From: Flavobacteriales bacterium
Lineage (GTDB): Bacteria > Bacteroidota > Bacteroidia > Flavobacteriales_F > PHOS-HE28
Assembly (NCBI GenBank): GCA_016704485.1
Contig: JADJAA010000003.1
Location: 130,498 to 194,497, forward strand
Reading direction: 5' to 3'
Length of the DNA: 64,000 nucleotides
Position numbers and translations under genes: made by a program. The notes beneath the pieces are model-generated. The model saw nothing but the letters and a program-made list of their open reading frames with translations. It was not told the origin of the DNA and did not search any database. Positions 37,401 through 44,663 of the stretch are shown here, piece after piece (the stretch's first letter is position 1; each line of letters begins with the position of its first letter).

Positions 37401-37961
37401 GCTCACCTTCGCATACACTTCCGGGTGATTTTCCGCAGCGCTGATCAATCGCGCAATGGCCGGCCAATTCTGTGGACTTAGCTTTTTAGCTTCGCCATTC
37501 ACCTTATCACTTAGGTCATAATCAGCCTTCTCCAGCATGTCGTTGATCATGCCTTGCAAGCCCATCGAACGGCCGTCATCCGGATGGTACAAACGCGTAA
37601 TGCCGTATGCGTGCAACTCCTTTATTTCCTCCGGCAAAATGGTACCACCGCCACCGCCGAAGATCTTGATATGCCCCGCACCTTTCTCCTTCAGCAGGTC
37701 GTGCATGTACTTGAAATACTCGGTGTGCCCACCTTGGTAGCTGGTCATCGCAATGGCGTGTGCATCTTCTTGGATCGCGGTGTTCACCACATCCTCAACG
37801 CTACGGTCATGCCCCAAATGGATCACCTCGGCACCCGTGGCCTGAATGATCCTACGCATGATATTAATGGCGGCATCATGCCCATCGAAGAGCGATGCAG
37901 CGGTTACGATCCGAATTTTGTTCTTGGGGACGTATGGCGGGGCCTGGACGTAGGTGGACAT
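34473..37961 (-). CDS. icmF: IcmF, fused adenosylcobalamin-dependent acyl-CoA mutase
   Basis: 1162 residues. Domain order is that of IcmF: B12-binding domain at about 15-140 (FDGHDAAINIMRR, GGHTEYFKYMHDLL, GGGGGTILPEEI), a MeaB-like G-protein chaperone domain at about 180-430 (Walker A GTGGSGKSS near 207, VDPSKRKTGG, DRIRMNSI, NKFDKRGA), then the mutase barrel (PYTAGIYPFKRTGEDPARMF, SGYHIAEAGANPISQLAF). The YPFKR active-site segment favours isobutyryl/butyryl-CoA over methylmalonyl-CoA. It isomerises branched acyl-CoAs in the cytoplasm with self-repair of B12. The linker at about residues 472-512 carries an odd insertion (INGEWSLVNGEWTTTGN), covered separately. The 3' end is copied several times nearby. 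Confidence 0.93.
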   Translation of the reverse strand: MSTYVQAPPYVPKNKIRIVTAASLFDGHDAAINIMRRIIQATGAEVIHLGHDRSVEDVVNTAIQEDAHAIAMTSYQGGHTEYFKYMHDLLKEKGAGHIKIFGGGGGTILPEEIKELHAYGITRLYHPDDGRSMGLQGMINDMLEKADYDLSDKVNGEAKKLSPQNWPAIARLISAAENHPEVYAKVSDEIEKKAAANKAPVLGITGTGGSGKSSMVDELIRRFLIDQPDKTIGVISVDPSKRKTGGALLGDRIRMNSIRGERIYMRSLATRQSNLALSKHVQKAVDILKAAGFDLIVLETSGIGQSDTEILDHSDVSLYIMTPEFGAATQLEKIDMLDFADVVAVNKFDKRGAQDAVRDVKKQYKRNHQLWDIDDEKIPVVGTIASQFNDPGTNNLYVRLMETIKAKTGIDFHSKFVGHDEMSEKVWIIPPARTRYLSEISESNRRYDAHVNKQANVADQLYGLHSAVITFGGPDLINGEWSLVNGEWTTTGNVSAPITLHSSPITTSRISTSTEIETLIRKFQEVKKDLDPHIWAMITGWDAEVARYSGEFFTYSVRGKEIKVPNHTESLSHLKIPKVALPKFRSWGDKVRWAMQENTPGFFPYTAGIYPFKRTGEDPARMFAGEGGPERTNKRFHYVSKGMPAKRLSTAFDSVTLYGNDPGRRPDIYGKVGNSGVSICCLDDAKKLYSGFDLASSLTSVSMTINGPAPMLLGFFMNAAVDQTCEKYITEHKLEKDVEKQLKAKYDDKKLERPKYQGALPEGNDGLGLMLLGITGEEVLPKDVYAKIKTETIAQVRGTVQADILKEDQAQNTCIFSTEFALRLMGDVQEYFIANNIRNFYSVSISGYHIAEAGANPISQLAFTLANGFTYVEYYLSRGMDINKFGPNLSFFFSNGIDPEYAVIGRVARRLWAKAMKQKYGADERSQMLKYHIQTSGRSLHAQEIDFNDIRTTLQALYAIYDNCNSLHTNAYDEAITTPTEESVRRAMAIQLIINKELGLAKNENPLQGSFIIEELTDLVEEAVLTEFDRITERGGVLGAMETMYQRSKIQEESLYYETLKHTGEFPIIGVNTFLSSKGSPTVLPKEVIRATEEEKEYQITMVEGLQKAHAEQSTAWLKTLQAAAVKNENMFAVLMEATKYCSLGQLTEAMFEVGGQYRRNM
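36430..36545. repeat. Short repeat translated inside the icmF linker
   Basis: Plus strand CCATTCACCATTCACCAAAG, ATTCACCGTTAATAAG and preceding GGTGATAGGTGATGAGTG form near-tandem ATTCACC / GGTGAT units. In frame they give INGEWSLVNGEW and SSPITTSRISTST between the G-domain and mutase of IcmF. A similar unit (GGAGAATGGAGAATG) lies in the gap at about 37990-38010, just upstream of icmF. Confidence 0.55.
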
Positions 37962-38138
37962 GCTGCGAAGATACTTAGCCGCTCTGCGGAATGGAGAATG
38001 GAGAATGAAAAATGTAAAAGTTTGAATACCGGTGAAATATGAGCGTTCAAATTCGTTCAGATCAGGAACGGTACAATAATTAGCATACTACCAATTGAGC
38101 ATATCCTCAACCACCCTACTTTCACCACCCACACATTC

Positions 38139-38371
38139 ATGCCGCATATCCACTTCCGTTCTCTGATTACCGTCACGGCTCTGACCATCGTTGCATACGC
38201 AACAGCCCAAGACAACGCCATCACCAACCGCTTCAACGGTAACTGCGGCCTACACTTGAGTGACAGCGGGTTTGATGTTCACACTGAATTCCCAAAACCA
38301 TCACTTACACCGTAAACCCGAAGAAGCAGTTTCTGCTCACACAGGGCGAGGTACTTACGATTCGGTATTGA
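38139..38371 (+). pseudogene. Small secreted protein, frameshifted
   Basis: The ATG at 38139 begins a signal-like N-terminus (SLITVTALTIVAYATAQ) and reads NRFNGNCGLHLSDSGFDVHT, then stops at 38315. A -1 shift near 38290 continues as PKTITYTVNPKKQFLLTQGE and VLTIRY-stop at 38371, which reads like the true end. So a single-base indel or sequence error probably splits a gene of about 77 codons. Function unknown. Confidence 0.4.
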
Positions 38372-38515
38372 TCTAGGCTTATGTAGCACATTCTCAGTTT
38401 TCACGCTTAACAACATTTTGTGTGAAAAGGGGCGCGTTCACATTGAAAAGGCAGATATGACCACATTTACCTTCGATGTTGCCGTAAGTTCGCAACTAAC
38501 GTATTTGTTTATTCC

Positions 38516-39484
38516 ATGCGTATTACCGTTGTCATAATCAGTTTGTTGCTTTTAGGTGTAAGTGCTTTCGCGCAACCACCAAACAGTAGCTGCGCGACCG
38601 CTCAAACACTTTGTGGACAGCAACCAGTGGCAGGTAATAACACAGGACCAGCCGGCATCCCAGGCTTTTGCACGAATACAAATAATGTGATCTGGTATAC
38701 GTTCACAACGAATTCAATCGGAGGTTCTGTGGATGTAGATATCACCGGTATCGATTGCCCGCAAGTTGCTAATATGGGTAATCTGTTGACCGCCCTTATT
38801 CTCAGCGGAGATGGATCTTGTGCATTATCCACATTCGTGGCAGTGCCACCTTGTGTTGCAGACTCGCAGGACTTTTCATTCATTACACCTCCGCTTAACC
38901 CATCGACCCAGTATTGGTTAATTGTTGCGGGCGAGTCCAATGGTAGTGCACTCAATGCAGCCCAATGTGATTTCACCATCGAAGTCTCCGGGGTTGGCGC
39001 AAATATTGTCGGTGTTGACTTAAGTGCCGGTCCAGATGTCTCGATCCCGCTTGGTGAAAGCATTCAACTTTCTGGTGTTGGAGCTAGCTATGATTGGTCG
39101 CCTCTGAACGGTCTCAGCGAGAATGGTATACCCAACCCTATTGCTTCGCCAATTATGACCACAACATATGTCCTCACATCCGTAAGCAGCGGATGCACGT
39201 ACAGAGATTCTGTTCTGGTCGAAGTCATTCAACCAATTTCGGTTGGGGAAAGTGCCAAACCGAATTTCTTCGCACTCCACCCCAATCCTAGCACTGGTCA
39301 ATTCGCATTGACATTCCCGCCCGGTGAGCATGTTATAGAAATCTTTGACCCGCTCGGCAAACGGGTATTTCTCCATAGATCAAACGGCGGACAAGCTCTC
39401 GTTAATGCATCTCACCTAGTAACTGGCATTTATATGGTGCGGATTGACAAAGGAAGTTCATCTATTCGGTGGGTGAAGGAATAG
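38516..39484 (+). CDS. Secreted T9SS-sorted protein
   Basis: 322 residues. Signal peptide (VVIISLLLLGVSAFA). Residues about 20-165 form a cysteine-containing beta domain of the 'NSSCATAQTLCGQQ...WYTFTT...DVDITG' kind. The same kind of domain is repeated in the giant proteins at 49397 and 58375 (N-x-x-C-A-x-A, then D-V-W-Y-x-F). About 175-235 is a short Ig-like insert (SAGPDVSIPLGESIQLSGVGAS), and the end is a T9SS type A domain (FALHPNPSTGQFALTF to HLVTGIYMVRIDKG). Predicted cell-surface protein. A TATTTG element at 38500-38505 with a TTG about 20 bases upstream may be its promoter. Confidence 0.8.
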   Translation: MRITVVIISLLLLGVSAFAQPPNSSCATAQTLCGQQPVAGNNTGPAGIPGFCTNTNNVIWYTFTTNSIGGSVDVDITGIDCPQVANMGNLLTALILSGDGSCALSTFVAVPPCVADSQDFSFITPPLNPSTQYWLIVAGESNGSALNAAQCDFTIEVSGVGANIVGVDLSAGPDVSIPLGESIQLSGVGASYDWSPLNGLSENGIPNPIASPIMTTTYVLTSVSSGCTYRDSVLVEVIQPISVGESAKPNFFALHPNPSTGQFALTFPPGEHVIEIFDPLGKRVFLHRSNGGQALVNASHLVTGIYMVRIDKGSSSIRWVKE

Positions 39485-39631
39485 TCGAATTGCTTTGGAT
39501 TTAGAAGTCAGATCTATTCACTACTTGATGTTGGTGACTGGGTCGTAACTGTCAAATAGACAGCACCAATGCGTTACTATTCAAGCATTCCCGCATTGGT
39601 CGTAACACACCTCTACGACCATCAATCCACA

Positions 39632-40933
39632 ATGTCCCAGCTTCTTCGTTCAACCCTTGTAGCGCTCCTATTTTGTTCGGCGTCGGCTGCACACGCCTGC
39701 ACCTTCTTCAAAATAACCAAGGACGGAAAGTCCATCATTGGGAACAACGAAGATGCATGGAGCATCAATGCCCGCGTGCGGTTCGTGAATGGTGGGCCGG
39801 GCCAATACGGCGCTGTGTATTTCGCGCATTACAACGGTAGCCCTATGCGACAACCGATCGATCAAGGCGGTATGAATTCCGAAGGGCTTGTGTTCGATGG
39901 CCTGAGCGTTGAGGAAACGGAGATCTCGCGAAGACCGAACACGCGCATCACCGATTTCGCTACGTTGATGCCAATGATCATGCATACCTGCGCAACGATG
40001 TTCGAAGCAGAGAAGATCATCCGCATCTATACTATACCTACGTTGGGCCATGCGATCGTTGTGCTTGTTGATCGGAATGGTGATTACTTGGTCGCGGAAG
40101 GCGATACACTTTACACCGGTAACGACGCGACCTATGCACTCGGCAATTTCCGAATGTCACGGTGCGTGGACCTCGATGCAGTTCCTATTGAACGTTATCA
40201 GAACGGTCGGGCAATGCTGTCCGACAATGCGAATATTTCTATCGCCTTTGGAACTTCGGTACTCGATAAGATGGCAGCACGGAGGGGCGCACACGATGAA
40301 CGAGCGGGCCTGACCGGAACGCTATACAGCAACGTGTACGATCCGCTGAATGGCGTGGTACACCTCTATTTCTATCACGACTACAACAGCGTCCGCAGTT
40401 TCAACGTGAATGAAGAACTGGCAAAAGGCGATCATGAACTGGACATGGCATCGTTCTTCCCCCGGAATGCCGACTATGAAAAGTTGGTTGCCTATCGAAC
40501 GCCGTTCCACCAACGGTGGTTGTTCTATTCGCTTGTCGCGTTCGCGGGCATGACCGGGATCATCATGCTCTATTGCGCCATCGGATTACTGTGCCGTTCA
40601 ATTGCGAGGATACGAGGGGCTTCAACGACGGGGACATACGCGTTGTTGACCATGTCCCTATCAGGTGCTGTAGTGCTCATCGCCATTCCCATCCTATTAC
40701 TGAACGAAGGGGTTTATTATTTCGGCTTTGGATATGCGACAGATGCGGTCTCTGCAATCCTGAAATACATACCTGCACTGAGTTGTTTGCTCATGCTCGG
40801 ACTGATCTTTTTCGCGTATCGCGCATGGCAAAGTGATCAACCGTTCGCCTATCGCTGGTTCTTGATGCTGAATACATCGATCACCGTTTTAATGGTCGGA
40901 TTGTTCGTTTATTGGGGAATGTTGATCCCTTAA
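39632..40933 (+). CDS. Ntn-type amide hydrolase fused to membrane helices
   Basis: 433 residues from the ATG at 39632. The signal peptide ends AHA, exposing CTFFKITKDGKSIIGNNEDA. An N-terminal Cys followed by T-x-F and a later NxED is the nucleophile arrangement of choloylglycine-hydrolase/C45 Ntn hydrolases, which cleave linear amides. QGGMNSEGLVFDGLS and GHAIVVLVDRNGDYLVAEGD fit the same fold. After about residue 300 come four or five hydrophobic helices (LVAFAGMTGIIMLYCAIGLL, LLTMSLSGAVVLIAIPILLL, LSCLLMLGLIFFAYRA, ITVLMVGLFVYWGML). The catalytic domain is therefore likely tethered to the inner membrane, facing the periplasm. The substrate cannot be read. Confidence 0.8.
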   Translation: MSQLLRSTLVALLFCSASAAHACTFFKITKDGKSIIGNNEDAWSINARVRFVNGGPGQYGAVYFAHYNGSPMRQPIDQGGMNSEGLVFDGLSVEETEISRRPNTRITDFATLMPMIMHTCATMFEAEKIIRIYTIPTLGHAIVVLVDRNGDYLVAEGDTLYTGNDATYALGNFRMSRCVDLDAVPIERYQNGRAMLSDNANISIAFGTSVLDKMAARRGAHDERAGLTGTLYSNVYDPLNGVVHLYFYHDYNSVRSFNVNEELAKGDHELDMASFFPRNADYEKLVAYRTPFHQRWLFYSLVAFAGMTGIIMLYCAIGLLCRSIARIRGASTTGTYALLTMSLSGAVVLIAIPILLLNEGVYYFGFGYATDAVSAILKYIPALSCLLMLGLIFFAYRAWQSDQPFAYRWFLMLNTSITVLMVGLFVYWGMLIP

Positions 40934-40954
40934 GGAGTGCGATCGCTCCTATTT
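40934..40954 (+). terminator. Compact terminator-like hairpin
   Basis: AGGAG/CTCCT stem around TGCGATCG followed by ATTTT, in the 28-base gap between the hydrolase stop and the next ATG. It could separate the two plus-strand genes. Confidence 0.5.
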
Positions 40955-40961
40955 TAGACCC

Positions 40962-41870
40962 ATGCTTCGCGTCGCTCTCCTACTTTCACTCGTGGTTCCG
41001 CTGTTCATTTCCGCGCAGATCTGGTGCCCGCCCAATGCAACGTGGAAATGGAATACTTCCAGCTTTGAACGTGAAGGAAGGACCGAACGGCACTACGTTG
41101 GAGATACGTTGATCGACGGCAGAACGGCTCAACGGATCCATGTTACAGGTTTTAGTGTGAATACGACCGGAACACCCGACACGCTTTTCATCGATCAATA
41201 CCGGTTTACTTCAATAGAGAATGACGTGGTTCTGCTGTGGTCCATTTGGAACGGGCCGCCGGAATGGGACACGTTGTATTGGTTCGGAGCAATGCCCGGT
41301 GATCGTTGGTATGCACCCGGGGATGACGGCGAATGCGGCCCAACTCCAGCCGGTATGTATCAAGTGATGGATACAGCTACCGTGATCATTGATGGTGTTC
41401 CGCTGAGAGAACTTCAGCTATCCGATGTGGATGAATTCGGAACGCCATCCGGTGATCTACACACGCTTACGGAACGTATCGGACTGGCCAATGGATCGTT
41501 CAATTTATTGAGCGGATGTATCCCTCCGAACCAGACCGAAACGCTGCTCTGTTATTTGGACAATGGGATCGATCTGGTCACGGCATTCGGCGAATTCAGT
41601 TGTAGCTCGTTGGTCGGTATTGGGGACATTGCACGTGACGGATCCGCGAATGTCTTTCCGAATCCAGGGTCAGAATTCGTTACCATACAGCTGTCTTCAG
41701 GTTCATCTCAAGTGGATATCCTGGATCAGGAAGGTCGGCTCGTTAAGCAAGGGTTGGCAGTAAGTGGATCTGTTACCATCAACACGGAGCTACTCGCCCC
41801 AGGTGGCTACTTCATTCGAAAGTCCGACATGCAAGGCGTTAGATCGTATGCCTATTGGGTAAAGTACTAG
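40962..41870 (+). CDS. Secreted T9SS-sorted protein, function unknown
   Basis: 302 residues. Signal peptide (VALLLSLVVPLFISAQ). The body reads like the 'T9SS-secreted protein of unknown function' type that starts WCPPNATWKW and carries GDTLIDGRTAQRI, DVVLLWSI, MPGDRWYAPG and ERIGLANGSFNLLSGC. It ends in a T9SS type A domain (ANVFPNPGSEFVTIQL, DILDQEGRLVKQG, LAPGGYFIRK). It converges on the DUF2807 gene with one base between them. Predicted exported; role unknown. Confidence 0.8.
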   Translation: MLRVALLLSLVVPLFISAQIWCPPNATWKWNTSSFEREGRTERHYVGDTLIDGRTAQRIHVTGFSVNTTGTPDTLFIDQYRFTSIENDVVLLWSIWNGPPEWDTLYWFGAMPGDRWYAPGDDGECGPTPAGMYQVMDTATVIIDGVPLRELQLSDVDEFGTPSGDLHTLTERIGLANGSFNLLSGCIPPNQTETLLCYLDNGIDLVTAFGEFSCSSLVGIGDIARDGSANVFPNPGSEFVTIQLSSGSSQVDILDQEGRLVKQGLAVSGSVTINTELLAPGGYFIRKSDMQGVRSYAYWVKY

Positions 41871-41871
41871 A

Positions 41872-42609
41872 TCAATAGGGGATCAATTCCCCGCTACCCG
41901 TGATATCCGTTTCTAAAAAACTGAGCGGCACATCCCGGTAATACACATCCCCAACATCGCGGAGTTGAACAGTTAATCCTTCCGTGGCCCAGCACCGGAT
42001 ATCACTTACACCACTGTTGTTCACATTCACGAAGCGAGCACTCATTCCGGATGCATCCATCGGCGACATGATCCCGCTATACAGGTTCGCAACTTGATCG
42101 CAACGGCCGTAAAGTTTAATGTCACCAGCACCGGTATGCAGGTCGACATCGAGCGTATTCACATCCACTGTCAAGGTCGTGGTTCCTTGAGCATTGAATT
42201 GATCTATACTGAAATGATCGCGCACCAAAGTGTCCGAATTGGTCACGTTCCCAGTACCGCGTAGTATGAGTTTAGCCACGTCAGCGATAGAAACACCAAC
42301 GGTTATCCGCGGCTTGAAACTGCGCACCCAATTGCAGCGGTTGCCGTTGGTGATATAGAGCACACTATCGCGTACTTCAGTGCTAACTTGATCCAATAAA
42401 TTACGACCTGCTGTTATCGAAATGGTATGCGATGAACGCTCTTCAAGTACGAGATCAATTCTGTCGTTCAGGTCTACGGTGGTGAACGATTCGAGCATAC
42501 GGATCTCTTCACGCTCCTGACCCGCTCTCGTTATGCAATCATCCAATTGCTCCTGTTGGCAACCAGCTAAAAGAACCACTCCGAACAGTATGTGCCACCT
42601 GTTCACCAT
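41872..42609 (-). CDS. DUF2807 lipoprotein (GIN-domain, adhesin-head-like)
   Basis: 245 residues. A lipoprotein signal (FGVVLLAGCQQ) puts the mature N-terminus on a lipid. The rest is the DUF2807 right-handed beta-solenoid: SFTTVDLNDRIDLVLEE, ITAGRNLLDQVSTEV, LYITNGNRCNW, VDVNTLDVDLHTGAGDIKL and VNNSGVSDIRCW. The family is widespread in Bacteroidota, and its function is unsettled. Last gene of the valS-ppx-pagL cluster; its start overlaps the upstream stop by seven bases. Confidence 0.82.
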   Translation of the reverse strand: MVNRWHILFGVVLLAGCQQEQLDDCITRAGQEREEIRMLESFTTVDLNDRIDLVLEERSSHTISITAGRNLLDQVSTEVRDSVLYITNGNRCNWVRSFKPRITVGVSIADVAKLILRGTGNVTNSDTLVRDHFSIDQFNAQGTTTLTVDVNTLDVDLHTGAGDIKLYGRCDQVANLYSGIMSPMDASGMSARFVNVNNSGVSDIRCWATEGLTVQLRDVGDVYYRDVPLSFLETDITGSGELIPY

Positions 42610-43697
42610 CTGTATCCTAGCCCGAATTCCCAGTGATCCGCCACTGCATAATGACTCTTCAATCCTACGTGTGTTACCAGATGCTTGCCTACGTTATACC
42701 TGCAACCCAACCGATGAAAGAACTTCTCAGCTTCCGGTTTTGGTGTGTACATGTAGTAGCCCATTTGCAATTGCAACTCACCTCGGCCGAACAACAAGGC
42801 ATAACCGCCATGGATCCCTGCTTGCGTGTATGCCAATCGACCTTCCTCCTTCAATTCCGGATAAAGCGTACCCAACGCTCCTTTATTGAACAGGTCCACA
42901 CCACCGCTCACCGCTGACTTTTTAGTGAGCCGCCATTGCACTTGCCCGATGACGGAATACACGCTGTATTGTCCGCTCTCCGGTCGGCCGGTCTCACTCA
43001 TAGCAAAGGCTCCAACAACACTGTACGTTCTGCGAGGTCTTTCAAGTTGCGTGGTATCCGGCACATGCACATAAGGTTTCGGCTCGCCAAGTGAATAACC
43101 CATACCAACACTTGCAGACAGCAAATTCAATCCAAGGTTCGGTAGCGCGACGGATCCATTGCTCCAATGGTCGATCCCTAACCCGGTGTTCAACATCATT
43201 CGACCCAACTGCAGCCTGTATTGGGCCATGATCTGGATCGCCGTATTCACTGCGGATCCGATCGCGATCTGTTTGCTGTTGATCCTTCGCTCGAACGGTT
43301 TTGCCACATAACCGATCCCCCATCCTAACTGCATACCGAATGACCCACGCTCACCTTTTACCAGCGGCAAATGCAAGTAAGGCAGCAGACGAACAACAGT
43401 ACCGATCCGATCGGGATCGGCCATGCCGGCGTACATGAAACCAACTCCACAGCTAGGACCGCGATAGTGATGATGCCATGCACGATCTCCCAGTAATTGA
43501 CGCTCAGCATATACTTCCGTTGCTATACTATGTCCTTGCACCAGGATCCAACTGCTGGGTCGGTGTGGCCATAGAAAACCATAATGTAAACGCGCTCCGA
43601 TCTGCCACGGACCATCAGCACATGAAGCATTCATTGGAATTAGAAAAAAAACGCTCGCAACAACCGAATAGTACTTATGCAGCAACGAATGGCGCAT
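42603..43697 (-). CDS. PagL-like lipid A deacylase / acyloxyacyl hydrolase
   Basis: 364 residues from the ATG at 43697 (43709 also possible). Signal peptide followed by an outer-membrane beta-barrel with the PagL catalytic motif: GIDHWSNGSVALPNLGLN (His and Ser in HWSN). PagL enzymes remove a 3-O-acyl chain from lipid A in the outer membrane, changing surface charge and host recognition. It is longer than E. coli/Salmonella PagL because of an N-terminal region and extra strands (YSVVGAFAMSETGRPE, LQLQMGYYMYTPKPEAE). The start overlaps the end of ppx by 23 bases. Confidence 0.78.
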   Translation of the reverse strand: MRHSLLHKYYSVVASVFFLIPMNASCADGPWQIGARLHYGFLWPHRPSSWILVQGHSIATEVYAERQLLGDRAWHHHYRGPSCGVGFMYAGMADPDRIGTVVRLLPYLHLPLVKGERGSFGMQLGWGIGYVAKPFERRINSKQIAIGSAVNTAIQIMAQYRLQLGRMMLNTGLGIDHWSNGSVALPNLGLNLLSASVGMGYSLGEPKPYVHVPDTTQLERPRRTYSVVGAFAMSETGRPESGQYSVYSVIGQVQWRLTKKSAVSGGVDLFNKGALGTLYPELKEEGRLAYTQAGIHGGYALLFGRGELQLQMGYYMYTPKPEAEKFFHRLGCRYNVGKHLVTHVGLKSHYAVADHWEFGLGYRW

Positions 43698-44607
43698 CGT
43701 TGGGTGCATAGCGTTTGTGGCCGAATTGGCGCATGTATAGATCGTAGATCATTCCATCAGCCAATCCCACTTTGGGAACGAAGACTTCTTCAATATCAGC
43801 CAACTTCATTACGCGTAAAAAGATGTCCGATGCTGGTACGATAACGTCCGCTCGATCTGGACGCAATCGCAACAACTTGATGCGATCCACCATTGAATAA
43901 GCGGCGATCCTATCCCGCTGTTTCTGAATATCCTGGATACTCAATGGTTCACCGAAACGGTTGCCATTCTCCTTGAAAATCCTGTTGATGTTTCCACCTG
44001 TCCCGATGCCGATCCCGGCGCCGTGCTGCCCTTTGGTCTCTTCCAAAAATGCCGCGATCTCATCCCACACATCATCCTTCACTTTTCCGGCCAAACTTCG
44101 CACAGTACCAATGGCGAACGACGCACTACGCAAGCGCTTTCCTCCTTCCAACCAGGTCAGCTCGGTACTTCCACCACCTACATCGATATACAAATAGGTA
44201 CGATCCTTTAACAGGTCCTGTGTCCAGAACGTGTTCACGATCAGGTCCGCTTCCAGTGTTCCGGCAATGGTCTCAATATGTACTCCGCTTTCCATCTCCA
44301 CGCGGTCCATTACTGCCTTGCTATTGCTTGCTTCGCGCATCGCACTGGTAGCGCAGCAACGTAAATGCGTAACGCCATAAACTTCCGTGAGCAATCGAAA
44401 TGCCTTTAAGCCTTTGATCAAGTAGTCGCATTTGGCTGAACTGATCTTCCCGTCCGCGAACACATCCTCGCCCAAACGAATGGGGAGCCTTACCAAGGTC
44501 TGCTTCTTTACGATCGGATGATCATCTCGCTCGATCACCTCCGCCACCAGAAGCCTAACAGCATTGGAACCGATGTCGATCGCTGCGTATGTAAGGTCGC
44601 GTGGGAT
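43675..44607 (-). CDS. ppx: Exopolyphosphatase/guanosine pentaphosphatase (Ppx/GppA)
   Basis: The Ppx/GppA fold is clear: AAIDIGSNAVRLLVAEV (phosphate-1 loop), HLRCCATSAMREASN, YLYIDVGGGSTELTWLEG (phosphate-2), SFAIGTVR, IGIGTGGNINRI and VGLADGMIYDLY. It hydrolyses polyphosphate or pppGpp. The start is a puzzle. No ATG, GTG or TTG lies upstream of the essential N-terminal loop in frame. The ATC at 44607 (IPRDLTYAAIDIGSN) is in the right place, about 57 bases below the valS stop. A GTG at 44547 would delete the phosphate-binding loop. Either a rare AUC start, a mutation or a sequence error is involved. Confidence 0.85.
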   Translation of the reverse strand: MPRDLTYAAIDIGSNAVRLLVAEVIERDDHPIVKKQTLVRLPIRLGEDVFADGKISSAKCDYLIKGLKAFRLLTEVYGVTHLRCCATSAMREASNSKAVMDRVEMESGVHIETIAGTLEADLIVNTFWTQDLLKDRTYLYIDVGGGSTELTWLEGGKRLRSASFAIGTVRSLAGKVKDDVWDEIAAFLEETKGQHGAGIGIGTGGNINRIFKENGNRFGEPLSIQDIQKQRDRIAAYSMVDRIKLLRLRPDRADVIVPASDIFLRVMKLADIEEVFVPKVGLADGMIYDLYMRQFGHKRYAPNDAPFVAA

Positions 44608-44663
44608 GTGGCGAAGGTAAGATCTGCCAGGATAGTAAACTTGGGTCAGGATCGCTTTATCAA

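Noticed and set aside
36705..37481. 258-codon plus frame
   Set aside because: Antisense of the IcmF G-protein domain.
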